64,000 bases of DNA from Lycorma delicatula (Eukaryota > Arthropoda > Insecta > Hemiptera > Fulgoridae): NCBI RefSeq assembly GCF_047948215.1, contig NC_134461.1, positions 127,854,512-127,918,511 on the forward strand. Reading direction: 5' to 3'. Each line of letters starts with the position of its first letter. Position 1 is the first letter of the stretch. A model generated the notes under the pieces. It worked only from the letters and a program-made list of their open reading frames with translations, made no database searches and was not told the DNA's origin. Both the position numbers and the translations under genes were made by a program. Positions 63,290 through 64,000 of the stretch are shown here, piece by piece.

Positions 63290-64000
63290 TCCAAAAGAGA
63301 GTAAAGAAACAGAAAAGTTCTGGTACTTACTTGACCAGACTATAAATAACATCCCCAAAAATCACATTAAACAACTAATCGGAAACTACAATGCCCAACT
63401 AGGCAGTGAAAGAAGATACTGCAACATCATTGTAAAATGGCCCACCCAAAAGTGAACAAATGAAAACAGACAGTCATCGACCTCTGCAGAAACTAAAAGT
63501 AATTTTGAAATCCACATATTTCAAGAAACCCCAAAAACTCTAAATTTGGAGCACCTAGACTGCAATAAAGGAGAATAGCAACTAGATCATGCATTCATGG
63601 ATAAACACCATTACAAAGAGGTCTAACAACATAAAAGTCCTCTGAGGAATAGACACAAGCTCAGATCACTATGTAGTCAAAATTAAAATTAAATTCACTT
63701 CCATAAGGAAGCAAAAAAAACCATAAGGAAGCTAAAACTAAACAAAAAATAGACCCAACCGAACTAATCAAGAATCAAAATTGCCAAAAGGCAACCGAAA
63801 AAATAGCAATCACAGGTATACTTAAAGACCTGGTCAACAACCTTAAACAAATCACAAAAGAATTGGTCCGAATAAAACCCTGTAAAAAGCATTAATGGTG
63901 GACCAGCAAATGTGATGAATCAGTGGAAAAGAGATATCAAGTATGGCTATTACAACAATCCCAAAAATCAGAAATATCCTTCTAAAATCTAAACAGAAAA
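63290..64000 (+). mobile_element. non-LTR retrotransposon endonuclease-region remnant (runs off window)
   Basis: On the plus strand, FWYLLDQTINNIPKNHIKQL then IGNYNAQLGSERRY (63,318-63,420) matches the AP-endonuclease segment of insect RTE-like elements (the G-[DN]-[FY]-NA-LG box). It is followed in shifting frames by KTLNLEHLD, QLDHAFMDKHHYKEV and SDHYVVKIKIKF (63,655-63,700), the typical order ending with the SDH catalytic box. It has many stops and no RT core before the window ends. Confidence 0.65.

Overview
This is eukaryotic DNA, AT-rich and dominated by introns. The window is a piece of one insect gene. Seventeen confidently placed coding segments on the minus strand, plus one probable 14-codon microexon, encode the middle of alpha-spectrin. 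They run in transcription order from about 62.5 kb down to 6.2 kb. All have GT-AG borders and their phases join without a break, giving 3,328 nt (1,109 codons plus one base, without the microexon). By comparison with remembered fly alpha-spectrin, this is rod repeat 6 to repeat 15, including the SH3 domain inserted after repeat 9. The N-terminal exons lie beyond 64,000. The C-terminal exons (repeat 16 onward and the EF-hands) lie beyond base 1. The species cannot be named. The protein is clearly arthropod/insect type, and a hemipteroid or other large-genome insect is an inference from the AT-rich introns loaded with RTE-type LINEs and mariners.

Layout from left to right. 1-6,200 is an intron with a deleted, frameshifted BEL/Pao-type retroelement remnant (about 270-1,860) and a probable solo LTR (4,044-4,854) that carries repeated histone-mRNA-like 3' stem-loops. 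6.2-16.6 kb holds five exons (repeats 12-15) separated by a mariner remnant, a 5'-truncated RTE LINE (copy A) and a tRNA-derived SINE. 16.6-33.3 kb is one very large intron with a full-length but decayed RTE LINE (copy B) and several old DDE transposase remnants, one of which hosts a nested 86-bp SINE tail. At 33.3 kb sits the microexon. 33.4-44.7 kb holds exons for repeats 10-12 plus LINE copy C, a pogo/Tigger remnant and two related hairpin elements. 44.7-54.8 kb holds the SH3 exons and repeats 8-9, with a short A-tailed retroposon and a nearly complete mariner whose third catalytic residue lies 41 residues after the second. 54.8-64 kb holds repeats 6-8, a hairpin/MITE-like element and fragments of two further non-LTR elements.

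The only host gene seen is alpha-spectrin; everything else supported is mobile-element debris within its introns. No tRNA, rRNA, CRISPR or prokaryotic operon structure is present. The observations most worth a second look are the histone-like stem-loops inside the solo LTR, the conserved-looking 42-nt alpha-spectrin microexon, and the 228-bp-arm foldback element.
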